Shown here in pieces: positions 5,944 to 6,029 of a stretch of 6,029 nucleotides of DNA. The notes below the pieces were generated by a model. It was given only the letters and a program-made list of their open reading frames with translations, was not told where the DNA came from and did no database searches. The translations under genes were made by a program, and so were the position numbers. The DNA comes from Planctomycetaceae bacterium. Lineage in GTDB: Bacteria > Planctomycetota > Planctomycetia > Planctomycetales > Planctomycetaceae. The DNA is taken from positions 1 to 6,029 of the forward strand of contig JALTOP010000166.1 in NCBI GenBank assembly GCA_027000105.1. Direction: 5' to 3'. The stretch's first letter is position 1, and every line of letters begins with the position of its first letter.

Positions 5944-6029
5944 GAATCTCTATCACTCAGGTTTCATTATGTAAGGAATGCGATAAACCGAAGGGCGTGC
6001 TGGTGCCCATTCACAGCAACCGTTTGTAC
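5944..6029. other. Upstream region of the ALDH gene, 86 bases to window edge
   Basis: No gene can be supported here. Two minus-strand frames stay open from the edge for about 20-25 codons, ending with TGA at 5953-5955 and with TAA near 5967-5969. That is too short to tell a real C-terminus from chance. If the TGA frame is a gene, it would end nine bases before the ALDH start and extend the operon. Confidence 0.4.
5966..5971 (-). promoter_or_regulatory. Possible -10 element upstream of the ALDH gene
   Basis: On the minus strand CATAAT matches five of six positions of a -10 box and ends 22 bases before the ALDH ATG. No recognisable -35 box lies at 16-18 bases. It is the only promoter-like element in the 86 bases available upstream of the three-gene set; the true promoter may lie beyond the right edge. 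Confidence 0.18.

Noticed and set aside
5953..6029. End of an upstream gene finishing with TGA nine bases before the ALDH start
   Set aside because: Only about 24 codons are visible, two other short open stretches compete, and the peptide matches nothing I recognise.

Overview
The window most likely comes from a planctomycete with a base composition near 50% GC, possibly Gimesia or a close relative. This is inferred from gene content and protein style: a tetratricopeptide-repeat protein of the TPR-sulfotransferase type, a small degenerate FHA protein, and a secreted protein with a PA-IL (LecA)-like C-terminal half. No rRNA or other phylogenetic marker is present, so the placement is tentative.

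Layout. Positions 1-1216 (minus strand) hold the N-terminal 405 residues of a TPR protein whose 3' end lies beyond the left edge; its last visible residues resemble the hinge that precedes a sulfotransferase domain. A long divergent spacer (1217-1690) separates it from a plus-strand gene (1691-2215) for a 174-residue FHA-like protein that has lost the phosphothreonine-binding residues. A short convergent spacer (2216-2379) follows. The right half (2380-5943) is a tight minus-strand gene set, read right to left: a 2-oxoglutarate semialdehyde dehydrogenase (KGSADH-type ALDH), a secreted coiled-coil/TPR plus LecA-like protein 43 bases downstream, and glutamate 5-kinase (proB), whose ATG overlaps the previous stop codon as ATGA.

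How the genes fit together. The ALDH should yield 2-oxoglutarate, the carbon precursor of glutamate, and ProB phosphorylates glutamate as the first step of proline synthesis. One transcript therefore seems to join a catabolic entry into 2-oxoglutarate with an exit to proline, with an exported protein of unknown role between them. proA is not in the window. The oddest single feature is an in-frame Ser/Thr/Arg/Gly-rich insertion of about 38 residues in ProB, directly before its conserved DND active-site loop. I found no CRISPR array, tRNA, rRNA, transposase or prophage gene. There is no clear sign of a new defence or mobile system; the novelty lies in domain-level oddities of otherwise housekeeping-like genes.
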